Positions 33,305 to 43,772 of a DNA stretch of 64,000 nt are shown piece after piece. The stretch covers positions 1 to 64,000 of the forward strand of contig JAURVB010002713.1 in the NCBI GenBank assembly GCA_033002965.1. Direction: 5' to 3'. The notes under the pieces were generated by a model that had not been told where the DNA came from, made no database searches, and was given only the letters and a program-made list of their open reading frames with translations. Both the position numbers and the translations under genes were made by a program. Each line of letters opens with the position of its first letter. Position 1 is the first letter of the stretch. The stretch is from Piper betle. Lineage: Eukaryota > Streptophyta > Magnoliopsida > Piperales > Piperaceae.

Positions 33305-35251
33305 ATTTGCACTCATCGGCCATGGCGAAGTTTCAGTTTGGTTGAGTATTTTATTGTTGATTTCATACTTAATTTCTCATGTTTATCAAGCTTATTATCA
33401 ATTAAAGAGAATATGCATGCAAGAAAATTAAGAGAGGGTGATAGGAAGGATACCCAAGCAAGGAAGAAGCACCGGTAAGGGAGAGGAGAACTAGGCGGCT
33501 AGGGTGACGAAGAATAGGAAGCATACACGAGAAAATGACGTCCTCTTTCAAAAATATAAAAATGAAGATGGCAGCTAGGGTATGTGAAAACACCCCATAC
33601 CCGTATTTCATTTAACCGGATAACCGGGTAAATAATAAAATATAATAATTAACTGGGTAGAATTAACCGGGTAGAGAATAATAATAATTCTCCAACATTC
33701 AGTCCTTCCCTGATCGCATTCGGTCCTTCCCGGACGAAGTCGAATATTATTATTATTATTTTGTTCCACAGTCTTTACAGATAGCTCGCATGGATCCTTG
33801 TTTCCAATGGTGGCGGAAATGCACCGGCGAGTGAGCGGAGTTGCAAGGGGGACGAAGGTGGTGGTGTTCCTCTAAACAAATGATGTAATGGAAGATCCAG
33901 AGGGCAGACACCGGTTGTTCTTCATCGACAACATGAGGGGTTTCACTACAGCAGTTCTTGCCACCGGCACGAGCCCACTGCTGACGACACTTACTTGCCG
34001 GAATATATGGCGGCGACGTGCAGATGTGCGGAGAATGACCCTACTCCCAGCGACATCCAATGGTGGCTGATCTTCCTGTTTTGATGCCGGCCTGAGGCAG
34101 CTAAACCTCTGAATGTGTAGCAAGGTGCAAGAAAGTGGTCATCTTGAGGTTGGAGAAGAAGGATGTGACTTGTTGTTGTGCCAAAGACGAAGGTAGAGAA
34201 GAGAAGAACGTCGGGGAAGAAGAAGATGGCAGATCTGTAATTTATGCTTGACTCGATATAGGTCGAGTTAAAAATAAAACTAACTCGTAATAAATTTTAA
34301 AAATAATTATTCTAGTGGGTTATGGGTTAAAGTTGTTAAAGTAATTAATTCTTGTACAAAATCGCCATAAGTAATAAAAATACGGTAATGATAAACAGTC
34401 GATAATTAGTCGGCGTACTACTAGCGATTAATTTTAAATCGGATAGTTATAAGTGATAAACAAAATAAAGATTTCACCTTTAACATATTAAATTTAATAT
34501 TATGTAAATAAAGTGGATTATTTTAATAACAAGTTAATAAGGTAGAAAATGGGTTATTAAACTATAATCGTGTAAAAAGAACCTAAATAGCATAATGGAA
34601 ATAAATAAAGTTTGAACCTTTATAGAGTTGAATAATTTAAAATAATTGTATTAGAAATATCTTTAAATTAGGATAATACAAATCATTTTAAATAATTTAA
34701 TTGAATAATTTAATTAATTAAATTACTATTATTAATGATAATGATTAAAGATTAAAATCGAAAACTAAATCATCAAGATTTGGGTTAAGTAATTATCATC
34801 TCAAAGGAAAATATACCAATAATAGTAATTAAATACTTAATACTTATTTTATCATTAGTGAAGCGTGAATTATGATTTAGATAATTAATTTAAAATGTAA
34901 AGTAGGACTTAAATGATTATGTCACATGAATAACTTAATATTTAAGATTGTTGAATGTTGCATGTTTTATGTTGTGGAATTTTAATAATAATATATATTA
35001 GTCATTTAGTTGCATGCCTTCCCACTCGAATAAAATTATACTTATGTATAATTTTATGTTCTCGTTTAGATTAGGATCGTTGGTCACGGTTGCAAGGTTC
35101 ACTTGCGAACTATCCAGGTCCATATAATTATTTGAAATGTTGTATTTTCTCTTTTGGCATCCCTAGTGCGGCCTCAAGCCCAGATTCGACCACCATGCAC
35201 CGAGTGCAACCAGGGTTAAGGAATTGACTTGGTCCGACACGAGGCCGCACT

Positions 35252-35302
35252 ATAAAGACCATGAAAATATTTTTTAAAAAATTTAATATATTCGACTCAG
35301 GC
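35252..35302 (+). mobile_element. 51-bp LTR-start fragment
   Basis: It opens TATAAAGACC and continues to ATTCGACTCAG, resembling the first 50 bases of family D/E LTRs. It is cut off by the B2 LTR at 35,303. The continuation is not found at B2's far end, so the original insertion site has been rearranged. Confidence 0.4.
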
Positions 35303-35689
35303 TGTAACAAGCCGTCATTTTCACAACATTGTGGGCCTAGACTGGCTAGGTGTTACTCATAATTTAGAAAATATGTCCAACATTTCTTAACAAACAACAT
35401 ATTTAAAGATCCCACAATCTTGGACCGTTTCCGAGTTGACACACTTATTTGTCAAATAAAAAAAAGAGTCCACATATTTCTTTTACTCCACGCTCTGGTT
35501 GTCAATCACCTAATTTTGTATCTGCACACCTGCGGAGGCAATTCCGCGTTAGTGATTACAATACTAAGTAGTATAATAGATAAAACAAGTCAAGTACAGT
35601 CCACTATTTTCCTTATGTTCATTTTAATATGCGGTGCAGGGATTCCGCTATACTCTAAAACAATGCGGAGGAGGTATCCACTGTGATCC

Positions 35690-36215
35690 GCACACCCCAG
35701 CCGTAGACCTTTTGTGGGGAGGCTACCACTACCATCTCCAGTGCCAGTGCCTCGCACAGCCCGGCTGTAGCCTTTTTGTGGGGAAGCTATCACTGCACTC
35801 AGGAGATTGCTACGCCCCGTGTGTGGGGAAGCTCTCACTACCAATTTTAGTGCCAGTGCCTCACACACCTCGGCCGCAGCCTTTTTATGGGGAGGTTATC
35901 ACTGCACTCCAGTGCCAGTGCATTTGCACACCCCGGCCGTAGCCTTTTTATGGGGAGGCTATCACTGCACTCAGGTGATTGCTATGCCCCATTTGTGGGG
36001 AAGCTCTCGCTGCCAACTCCAGTGCCAGTGCCTCACACACCCCGGCCTTAGCCTTTTTAAGGGGAGGCTATCACTGCAAATTCCAGTGCTAGTGCCTCAC
36101 ACACCACGGCCGTAGCCTTTTCATGGGGAGGCTATCACTGCACTCCAGTGCGATGGAGGAATCGCTGTGCCTCGGTCACCCCGGCCGTAGCCTTTTTGTG
36201 GGGCGGCTATCACTA
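35690..36215 (-). repeat. Family A/B LTR minisatellite in B2
   Basis: Units of about 60 bp containing GGCTACGGCCGGGGTG and TGCAGTGATAGCC alternate with longer units that add GAGCTTCCCCACA and GGGGCATAGCAATCAC. Open frames rich in LWGGYH or VVRASPQTG are by-products of the repeat. The same array appears at 38,205, 41,985, 44,643 and 55,455. Confidence 0.9.
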
Positions 36216-37740
36216 CTCGAAAACAATGTTGATGCATTACACAATTTACGCACATAATACGACCCCGTGTCAGACTGAGTCAATTCTTTGACCCCGGTTG
36301 CACTCGGTGCATGGTGGTCGAATTTGGGCTTAGGCCGACCCTAGGCTACCAACAAGGAAAGTACGATATTCTACCTATTATACGTACCTAACTTGTGATT
36401 TCGTCTGACTGTGATCCACTAACCCTGATCTGAATGAGGGCATAAAATTATACATTAGTAAAATTTTATTTGCATGAACCTACATGCAAGTACTTGACTA
36501 ATTATACTATCAATTTTTAAATGATGTAATTAGTTCATGTTAGTCTTCTTTACTTATTAAATTTTCAGCAATTCAGATGATAATTAATTATCCCCATCCA
36601 AATACCCATTAACTAGTTGATAATTTAATTATTAACATGTTCCATACTTAATTCTTTTATATTTACCTTATATTCTAACCTCGACCGCATCGAGGTTCTC
36701 CCATACTTACCTAGTTGCCATTCTACTTTACAATTCATTTAACGACCCTAAAGCTCCCAGCTTTATTGTAGTCAACCAGCGAAAGCTATATTTTCACCAT
36801 GCGTGGCAACTAACCAGTTCTGACTAAGCCATATTTACGTGGCGGCCTCCATTCGCTGCTATGGCATCTCCAACTTGGCCACCACATGGCCACCCTCAAC
36901 CAGTCCTTGGCGAACCCATTCCGGCCACCCAATCAGCAACCCTGACCAGACCATGGTGACTCCATGTCGGTCACATAATCAGCCCATGACCCATGGCGAC
37001 TACCCTAGTCAGCCACATAAACAACCCCGACCAGACCCATGGCGAGCTCCCCTTGCACCACCATGACAATGACCCTCTAGTACCACCACGGCAGCGCCCC
37101 CGACCAGCATGGCTGCACCACAACACCGACACTAACCTGTTCTCCCCTTGGATTTCAGACCTGCATGCCTCCTCAACGGTCTGTTTTGGCCCTCCAAGGT
37201 GACTCCATCTGGCAAACATCACCGTCGGGAGCAATTCCCACCTCCAGCACGTCAACCCCGAACCATGGAAGGAAACATGGCATGGTTGCTCCTGGAAAAC
37301 AGCAGAACGTCCTCCTGGTTTTCTTCATCCCTTGTTGATTTCTCATTTAATTCTTATGTTTATCATGTTTATGATTTATGCAACATGTGTTTGCATGCAA
37401 CAAAAGAAAAAGAAAGGAAAGAAAATTACCAGAGCAAAGGAGGAAATCCGGCATCTGTCTGAGGAGGAAAAATGCTGATGACGTGTAAAGACCCGAGAAA
37501 AAAATTTTCATTAGCTGGTTAAGTATGAATTACCCAGTTAAATTGAAAAGTAATTTCTAATCGGACGATTCTAGTTGAATCAGTCGAGTCGAACACATTA
37601 ATTAAGTGAACCATACCATTTAAGAGGTTGAGTGAAAAGGTTAAGTGAACCGTGTTAATTACCCAATTACCCGGTTAAAGGAATTATGGTGAAAGGGTGC
37701 TTCCACAAACCCTAGCCGTCATTTATTCTTTATAAAAGGA

Positions 37741-37852
37741 GAAGGGGTCGTTGAACCTAGAAAATACCAATGGATGATGGGGTGTGAGAATTTAATGAAG
37801 GGGTCGTTGAACCTAGGAAATACCAATGGATGATGGGGTATGAGAATTTAAT
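37741..37852 (+). repeat. 56-bp tandem repeat in family-A U3, two copies
   Basis: Two near-identical 56-bp units begin GAAGGGGTCGTTGAACC and lie between TTTATAAAAGG and a TATATATAT box. The nested element at 41,571-41,682 also has two copies, and the LTR at 45,234-45,401 has three. Confidence 0.92.
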
Positions 37853-38204
37853 GGAGGGAATGGTTGAAGTGTATATATATGCAGGAGGAGGGAGTATTTC
37901 ATCCCTCATCTCCGTCCCAGGTGACCTCCCCATTACTGTGTGAGTATTTCATCCCTCATCTCCGTCCCAGGCGACCTCCCCATTACTGTATTAGGGTTCA
38001 CGGGTCACAGTCAGACGTAATCACAAATCAGGTACGTATAATAGGTAGAACATCGTATTTTCCTTGTTGGTAGCCTAGGTCGGCCTGAGCCCAGATTCGA
38101 CTACCATGCACCAAGTGCAACCGGGGTCAATGAATTGACTCAGTCCGACACTGGGTCGTGTTATGTACGTGAATTTTGTAATGCATCGACATTGTTTTGG
38201 AGTA

Positions 38205-38690
38205 GTGATAGCCACCCCATAAAAAGGCTACGGCCGGGGTGAGTGAGGCACATCGATTCCTCCATCGCACTGGAGTGCAGTGATAGCCGCCCCATAAAAG
38301 GCTACGGCCGGGTGTGTGAGGCACTGGCACTAGAATTGGTAGTGAGAGCTTCCCCACAAACGGGGCATAGCAATCACCTGAGTGCAGTGATAGCCGCCCC
38401 ACAAAAAGGCTACGGCCGGGGTGTGCAAGGCATTGGCACTGGAGTGCAGTGATAGCCTCCCCATAAAAAGGCTACGGCCGGGGTGTGCGAGGCACTGGCA
38501 CTAGAATTGGTAGTGAGAGCTTCCCCACAAACGGGGCATAGCAATCACCCGAGTGCAGTGATAGCTACCCCACAAAAAGGCTACGGCTGGGGTGTGCGAG
38601 GCACTGGCACTGGAGACGGTAGTGGTAGCCTCCCCATAAAAAAGGCTACGGCCGGGGTGTGCGGATCACAGCGGATACCTCCTCCGCATT
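38205..38690 (+). repeat. Family A/B LTR minisatellite in the solo LTR
   Basis: The same GGCTACGGCCGGGGTG-bearing units as at 35,690, on the opposite strand, about six short units interleaved with two long ones. Confidence 0.9.
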
Positions 38691-39312
38691 GTTTTGGAGT
38701 ATAGCGGAATCGCTCCACCGCATATTAAAATAAACATAAGGAAATAGTGGAATGTACTTGTTTTGTTTTATCTATTATACTACTTAGTGTTGTAATCACT
38801 AACGCAGAATTGCCTCCGCAGGTATGCAGATACGAGATTAGGTGATTGACATCCAGAGTATGGAGCAAAAATAAATATGAGGAACACCTAGCCAGTTAGG
38901 CCCACAATATCGTGAAAAATGGCGGGTCATTACATGACGCCCTCCACTTCTCCTTTTATAATGAAATGAAATGACGGCTAGTGTACGTGGAAGCAGCCCC
39001 TCACCGTAATTTCTTTAACCAGGTAATTGGGTAATTGACATGGTTCTCTTAACCATTTCACTTAATCTGTTAAATGGGTACATGGTATGGTTAACTTAAA
39101 TGGTTAAATAGATAAATAGTGTAGTCGACTCAACCAATTCAACTAGATCTATCCGGTTAAAAATTACTTTTCAATTAACCGGGTAATTCATACTTAACTA
39201 GCGAACGATTTTTTTCCATTTAAATGAAAAAAAATTGAAATTTTCCCGCGTGCAATCCCACCACGTCGAACGTTATTATTATTATCATTATTCTTTTTTC
39301 TGGGTCTTTACA

Positions 39313-39321
39313 ATCTCCCAA
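39313..39321 (-). other. Polypurine tract of B2
   Basis: The minus strand reads TTGGGAGAT directly before the LTR start at 39,312; it is one G shorter than the B1 tract. Confidence 0.75.
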
Positions 39322-39422
39322 ACATAGAATTATTTCGTCCCCGAAATATCATAGCATTTATAGGATATTCATGATTAAGTACAACTTCGGTATAAGTTCA
39401 TGTTACAACAATTACACGGATT

Positions 39423-40137
39423 TTATGCTACAAACAGGCTAGGATATTTTCTGGCTATTTCCTGTTTAGTCTCCAATGTAGCTTCTTCTGATCCCTGATT
39501 TCTCCATAATACATTTACCAAAGGGATCTCCTTGTTACGGAGTTTCTTTGTTTCCCTTGCCAAGATGCAAATTGGTTTTTCCTCAGAGGTTAAATCAGAT
39601 TGTAGCTCTAAATCTGCAAAATTTGTGATAATGTGATTCTCACCTCGTACATATTTCTTTAGCATTGACACATGAAAGACATTATGTACACCATCAAGCC
39701 TTGGTGGTAATGCTAATCTATATGCACAACTTTCGATTCGATCTAGAATTGGAAATGGTCCTATGAATCTTGGCTTCAACTTCCCTGATGTTCTAAATCT
39801 GATCACTCCCTTTTTAGGTGAGGTCTTAAGGTAGACGAACTCGCCAATGCAGCCTGACAATGTTATTTATGTATAGTTCTGCTAAGTATTCCGCCATCCT
39901 TGTTGATTTTGTGGGGATAAAGTGAGCTGCCTTAGTCAAACGGTCCACAACCACCCATATAGAGTCATGTCTCTTCAAAGTCCTTGGGAGTTTAGTAATA
40001 AAATCACATGTGACAGGCTCCCATTTCCAAGTAGGTATCACTAAAGATTGTAATAATCCACCGGGTAGTTGATGTTGGGCATTGATCAATTGGCACGTCT
40101 GACACTTGGAAACAAAATCCACCACATCCCTCTTCAT
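39423..40137 (-). pseudogene. B2 integrase (core deleted) with GPF/Y and chromodomain-like tail
   Basis: The frame 40,137-39,826 carries VSKCQTCQ (HHCC end), LPGGLLQ and the first catalytic-aspartate region VVVDRLTKAAHFIP. At about 39,855 it jumps from NIVRLH straight to the frame 39,860-39,423, so the second aspartate and the glutamate of the DDE triad are deleted. That frame has the GPF/Y motif (RFIGPFPILDRI) and a tail ICILARETKKLRNKEIPLVNV...RKYPSLF typical of Tekay/Del chromoviruses. B1 keeps the deleted core, so the loss is private to B2. It cannot be catalytically active. Confidence 0.88.
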
Positions 40138-41306
40138 CCCAATCCACTAATAAATTCATTTTTAAGTCCTGGTACATCTTTGTAACACCATGGTGTATTG
40201 AGAACCTTGAACGATGAGATTCCTCCAGGATATCTCGCTTTAATGCATCATTTGTCGGGTACACACAACCTCCCTCTAAATCTGATTACACTGTTGGAAT
40301 CTGCTACAATGTCGGGAGTTTTGTCCAACATTTCATTCAGCTTCTCATCTTCCATTTGTGTTAGCTTAACTCGGTCCACCAATTCATTGTAGATAACCAG
40401 GTTTACCAGTAGTCCTGCCACTCGTTCCACCGGGTTAATAGCTACCACCTCAACTGACATAGCCCAAAGTCTAGCTAGCTGTTGACCCTTGTCCACCTTG
40501 CCCTTTCAACTCAACGCCTCGGCTACAACGTTCGCTTTTCCCGGATGGTATAAAATTTGGAGGTTAAGGTCATTCTAGGTAAAGATATACTTCAAACATT
40601 GGTGGTTGGTGAAAACCTCGAACTGAGCTCCGTACAAATAGTGTCTCCAAATTTTTAGAGCAAACACAACTGCTGCCAGTTCCAAGTCATGGGTTGCATA
40701 ATTTTGCTCGAGAATCTTCAATTGGCGAGAGGTGTAAGCCACCACCTTACCATCTTGCATAAGGACACATCCTAACCCCACTAGAGATGCATCACTGAAG
40801 ATCATGAATCCTTCATTGCCATTTGGTATAGTCAAAACTGGTGCAGTAGTTAAACTCTTCTTCAAAGATTGGAAACTCTCCTCACACTTGTTACTCCATT
40901 TAAACTTGACTCCCTTGCATGTAAGCTTAGTCATTGGTGATGCCACCAAGGAGAAATCTTTAATGAACTTCCGATAGTAACCTGCTAGTCTAAGGAAACT
41001 TCGGATATCTGTGACTGACTTGGGTTGTGGCCAATCAGTAACTGCTCTCACTTTTGATGGATCCACTGTAACTCCTGCCTTTGAGACAACATGTCCGAGG
41101 AAGTTCACCTCCTCCAGCCAGAAGTCACACTTTGATAACTTGGCGCACAATTGATTCTCCCTCAAAACTTGAAGAGCAATGCACAAGTGTTTCCCATGGT
41201 CCTCCTCATTATTTGAGTAGACCATAATGTCATCTACAAACACAATAATAAACTTATCCAAGTATTCATGGAACACTATGTTCATAAGTGACATAAAGGC
41301 CGCTGG
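40138..41306 (-). pseudogene. B2 RT C-terminal half, RNase H and integrase N-terminus
   Basis: The frame ending at 40,575 starts inside RT at FMSLMN, just after the nested element, and contains FVDD, the thumb [11 protein letters not shown], and RNase H blocks [14 protein letters not shown] and [31 protein letters not shown]. The catalytic TDH is changed to TNH. After a deletion of part of RNase H near 40,560, frames 40,496-40,248 and 40,264-40,004 cover the linker and [15 protein letters not shown]. The element inserted at 41,307 separates this from the RT N-terminus at 43,773-44,100. Confidence 0.85.
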
Positions 41307-42827
41307 TGTAAAGATCAAGAAAAAAAATTTTCATTAGCTGGTTAAGTATGAATTACCCGGTTAAATTGAAAAGTAATTTCTAATCGGACGATTCTAGTTG
41401 AATCAGTCGAGTCGAAACATATCCATTTACATTAAGTGAACCATACCATTTAAGAGGTTGAGTGAAAAGGTTAAGTGAACCGTGTTAATTACCCAATTAC
41501 CTGGTTAAAGGAATTATGCTGAAAGGGTGCTTCCACAAACCCTAGTCGTCATTTATTCTTTATAAAAGGAGAAGGGGTCGTTGAACCTAGGAAATACCAA
41601 TGGATGATGGGGTGTGAGAATTTAATGAAGGGTTCGTTGAACCTAGGAAATACAAATGGATGATGGCGTATGAGAATTTAATGGAGGGAATGGTTGAAGT
41701 GTATATATATGCAAGGAGGAGGGATGTATTTCATCCCTCATCTCCGTCCCAGGCGACCTCCCCATTACTGTATTAGGGTTCACAGGTCACAGTCAGACGT
41801 AATCACAAATCAGGTACGTATAATAGGTAGAACATCGTATTTTCCTTGTCGGTAGCCTAGGTTGGCCTGAGCCCAAATTCGACTACCATGCATCGAGTGC
41901 AACCGGGGTCAATGAATTGACTCAGTCCGACACTGGGTCGTGTTATGTATATGAATTTTGTAATGCATCGACATTGTTTTGGAGTAGTGATAGCCACCCC
42001 ATAAAAAGGCTACGGCCAGGGTGAGTGAGGCACAGCGATTCCTTCATCGCACTGGAGTGCAGTGATAGCCACCCCATAAAAAGGCTACGGCCGGGGTGTG
42101 TGAGGCACTGGCACTACAATTGGTAGTGAGAGCTTCCCTACAAACGGGGCATAGCAATCACCTGAGTGCAGTGATAGCCACCCCATAAAAAGGCTACGGC
42201 CGGGGTGTGCAAGGCATTGGCACTGGAGTGCAGTGATAGCCTCCCCATAAAAAGGCTACGGCCGGGGTGTGCGAGGCACTGGCACGAGAATTGGTAGTGA
42301 GAGCTTCCCCACAAACGGGGCATAGCAATCACCCGAGTGCAGTGATAACTACCCCACAAAAAGACTACGGCCGGGGTGTGCGAGGCACTGGCACTAGAGA
42401 CGGAAGTGGTAGCTTCCCCACAAAAAAGGCTAAGGATCACAGCGGATACCTCCTCCGCATTGTTTTGGAGTATAGCGGAATCGCTCTACCGCATATTAAA
42501 ATAAACATAAAGAAATAGTGGAATGTACTTGTTTTCTTTGATCTATTATACTGCTTAGTGTTGTAATCACTAACGCAGAATTGCCTCCGCAGGTATGTAG
42601 ATACGAGATTAGGTGATTGACATCTAGAGTATGGAGCAAAATAAATATGAGGGCTCCTTTTTTTTATTTAATTGAGAAATAAGTGTGGCTGCTGGAAAAC
42701 GGTCCAAGACTGTGGGATCTTTGTATATGTTATTATTTATAAAAAATGTTTGACGTAATTACTTTACTTTTGAGTAACACCTAGCCAGTTAGGCCCACGA
42801 TATCGTGAAATATGGCGGGTCATCACA
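41307..42827 (+). mobile_element. A2 5' LTR (1,521 bp)
   Basis: TGTAAAGATC to GGGTCATCACA. Same order as the solo LTR: two 56-bp repeats (41,571-41,682), TATATATAT (about 41,702-41,710), minisatellite (41,985-42,435), splice-like CACTAAC...GCAG|GTATGT (42,568-42,598). It has one rather than two copies of the 50-bp CATCTCCGTCCCAGG block. Confidence 0.93.
41985..42435 (+). repeat. Family A/B LTR minisatellite in A2
   Basis: Units as at 38,205, with scattered substitutions and a deletion at the end (GGCTAAGGATCAC). Confidence 0.9.
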
Positions 42828-42829
42828 GG

Positions 42830-42841
42830 TGGTATCAGAGC
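42830..42841 (+). other. Primer binding site of A2 (tRNA-Met)
   Basis: A perfect TGGTATCAGAGC two bases after the LTR end. Confidence 0.95.
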
Positions 42842-43006
42842 ACGTTTTCCCAAAATCTCCCCTCTTATGGCTCAAGTACCTTGTTGAAGAGTCCAATATT
42901 TATTTTTCTCCAATAGGGTATGTCATTAGGGAATTAGTGGACTCCCTAATAAACCTAAGTAATCATTGAAAAAAAATTTTATGAACCATAACGGAATAAA
43001 TTTTAG

Positions 43007-43551
43007 ATGGCAGGCACCCGAAGGAAGTCGAGCCAAGCTGCGAAGTCGGACACAAACCTGGAGAGTGTGGTAGGCCAAATTTTGACGGCCATACAGGGAC
43101 TAGCGTAGGCTTTAGAAAATACCAGTTCTGTGGTTCAGAACATGGTGCAGAAGGTTACCGGGATTGGTATTCGGGAATGGAGCTCGAAATTCGGCTGCGG
43201 GTCCTAGTAACATCCCAAATGGGGATCAGGGGAGCACCCAAGAGTGGGTAGGAATGGCTGACCCAGGCGAGCGAGGAGAACTTCCAAACCCGGTGCCACC
43301 GGTAGTCCGACAAGTGGTAGTGCCAGATGGGGATGACAGTGATCGATACACTGTAGAAAAATTCTGAAAGAACGGAGCTGAGGTATTCATTGGGGGAACT
43401 GATCCAATGAAGGCGGAGAGCTGGTTGGACATTATTGAGAAAGCATTTACAGCTCTCTCTATGCCTCATCACCATCAATCGAGGTTGGCGACATGCATGC
43501 TTCAGGAGGAAGCATCCTATTGGTGAAAGTCCATGGAGGAAGCATCCTATT
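43007..43551 (+). pseudogene. A2 gag N-terminal fragment
   Basis: It starts [13 protein letters not shown] in the standard position. A stop occurs at the codon after AIQGLA (about 43,107), and a one-base shift follows at about 43,165. The core EVFIGGTDPMKAESWLDIIEKAFTALS is readable at about 43,380-43,455, then CMLQEEASYW up to 43,525. A stop replaces the second tryptophan codon. The fragment ends in a 17-bp repeated stretch at the junction with the 3' LTR. Function of the parent: capsid protein of the retrotransposon particle. Confidence 0.85.
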
Positions 43552-43767
43552 AGGTGATTGACATCCAGAGTATGGAGCAAAATAAATATGAGGATTCCTT
43601 TTTTTATTTAATTGAGAAATAAGTGTGGCTGCTGGGAAACGGTCCAAGACTGTGGGATCTTTATATATGTTATTATTTATAAAAAATGTTTGACATAATT
43701 ACTTTACTTTTGAGTAACACCTAGCCAGTTAGGCCCACAATATCGTGAAAAATGGCGGGTCGTTACA
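43552..43767 (+). mobile_element. A2 3' LTR remnant (216 bp)
   Basis: It begins AGGTGATTGACATCC, matching 42,611 onward in the 5' LTR, and ends GGGTCGTTACA before the GCTGG duplication. The first ~1.3 kb is missing. Confidence 0.93.
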
Positions 43768-43772
43768 GCTGG

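Larger units (their letters stand above)
30556..33779 (-). mobile_element. E3: family-E LTR with substituted middle
   Basis: The minus strand runs from TGTAAAGACTGTGG (33,779) to GGGTCGTTACA (30,556) and matches E1 at both ends and through the AT-rich centre. It differs in two ways: a TRIM is inserted at 32,856-33,304, and the minisatellite is replaced by unrelated DNA at about 30,970-31,310. A CTT tract at 32,325-32,346 gives spurious poly-Glu frames. No interior adjoins it, so it behaves as a solo LTR inside D's 3' LTR. Confidence 0.8.
24391..35251 (+). mobile_element. D: Ty3/Gypsy chromovirus with near full-length pol
   Basis: It consists of 5' LTR 24,391-26,362, primer site 26,365, gag remnant, RT, RNase H, integrase and chromodomain-like tail to about 29,900, purine tract 29,999-30,008 and 3' LTR from 30,009, which is split by E3 (30,556-33,779) and runs to about 35,251. 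Protease is deleted. No clean target duplication can be read because the right end is lost at 35,252. The two LTRs have many differences, so it is an older insertion than B1. Confidence 0.85.
30009..35251 (+). mobile_element. D 3' LTR, split by E3
   Basis: 30,009-30,555 matches 24,391-24,930 of the 5' LTR; 33,780-35,251 resumes at the equivalent of 24,930 and continues past the AATAAA hairpin (35,030-35,057) and the shared block CCCAGATTCGACCACCATGC (about 35,178). It ends at 35,251 against another fragment, without its own terminus. No perfect target duplication of E3 is visible (GAGGA on the left, GATAG on the right). Confidence 0.8.
37484..38934 (+). mobile_element. Solo family-A LTR with TSD TGACG
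   Basis: 1,451 bp from TGTAAAGACCC to GGGTCATTACA, with perfect 5-bp duplications TGACG at 37,479-37,483 and 38,935-38,939. Removing it restores the B-family LTR sequence seen intact near 57,372-57,380 and 60,968-60,976. Inside are TTTATAAAAGG at about 37,730, two 56-bp repeats (37,741-37,852), TATATATAT (37,872-37,880), a duplicated 50-bp block (about 37,891-37,989), the minisatellite (38,205-38,690) and the splice-like motif with GTATGC (38,797-38,827). No interior is left. Confidence 0.95.
35303..39312 (-). mobile_element. B2 3' LTR (about 2.55 kb net, solo LTR nested)
   Basis: Plus-strand bounds are TGTAACAAGCC (35,303) and GGGTCTTTACA (39,312). It is collinear with B1's LTR 55,060-57,752. 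It contains the splice-like motif (about 35,530), the LTR minisatellite (35,690-36,215), an AATAAA hairpin (about 36,441) and a region of ATGG-rich sequence (36,840-37,260), none of which encodes a recognisable protein. The solo LTR 37,484-38,934 interrupts it. Confidence 0.82.
41307..43767 (+). mobile_element. A2: internally deleted family-A element, TSD GCTGG
   Basis: It consists of a full 5' LTR (41,307-42,827), primer site (42,830-42,841), leader, a gag piece (43,007-43,551) and only the last 216 bp of the 3' LTR (43,552-43,767). The perfect duplication GCTGG (41,302-41,306 and 43,768-43,772) marks insertion into B2's RT gene; the uninterrupted site is seen at about 59,931 in B1. Everything from gag to the middle of the 3' LTR was lost in one deletion with filler DNA at the junction. 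Confidence 0.95.

Noticed and set aside
30551..33784. Target duplication of E3
   Set aside because: GAGGA and GATAG do not match; the insertion is supported only by continuity of the D LTR on both sides.
35590..36115. Open frames with repeated peptides (LWGGYH, VVRASPQTG and similar), also at 38,243-38,704, 42,138-42,518, 44,583-45,009 and 55,317-56,024
   Set aside because: They occur in several frames and both strands of the LTR minisatellite and change with unit number; they have no start context and no conserved product. They are repeat artefacts.
36839..37255. C/A-rich frames in the middle of B-family LTRs (also 56,503-57,089) as captured genes
   Set aside because: Frames are short, shifted between the two copies and full of ATGG/CCATGG repeats; no domain is recognisable.
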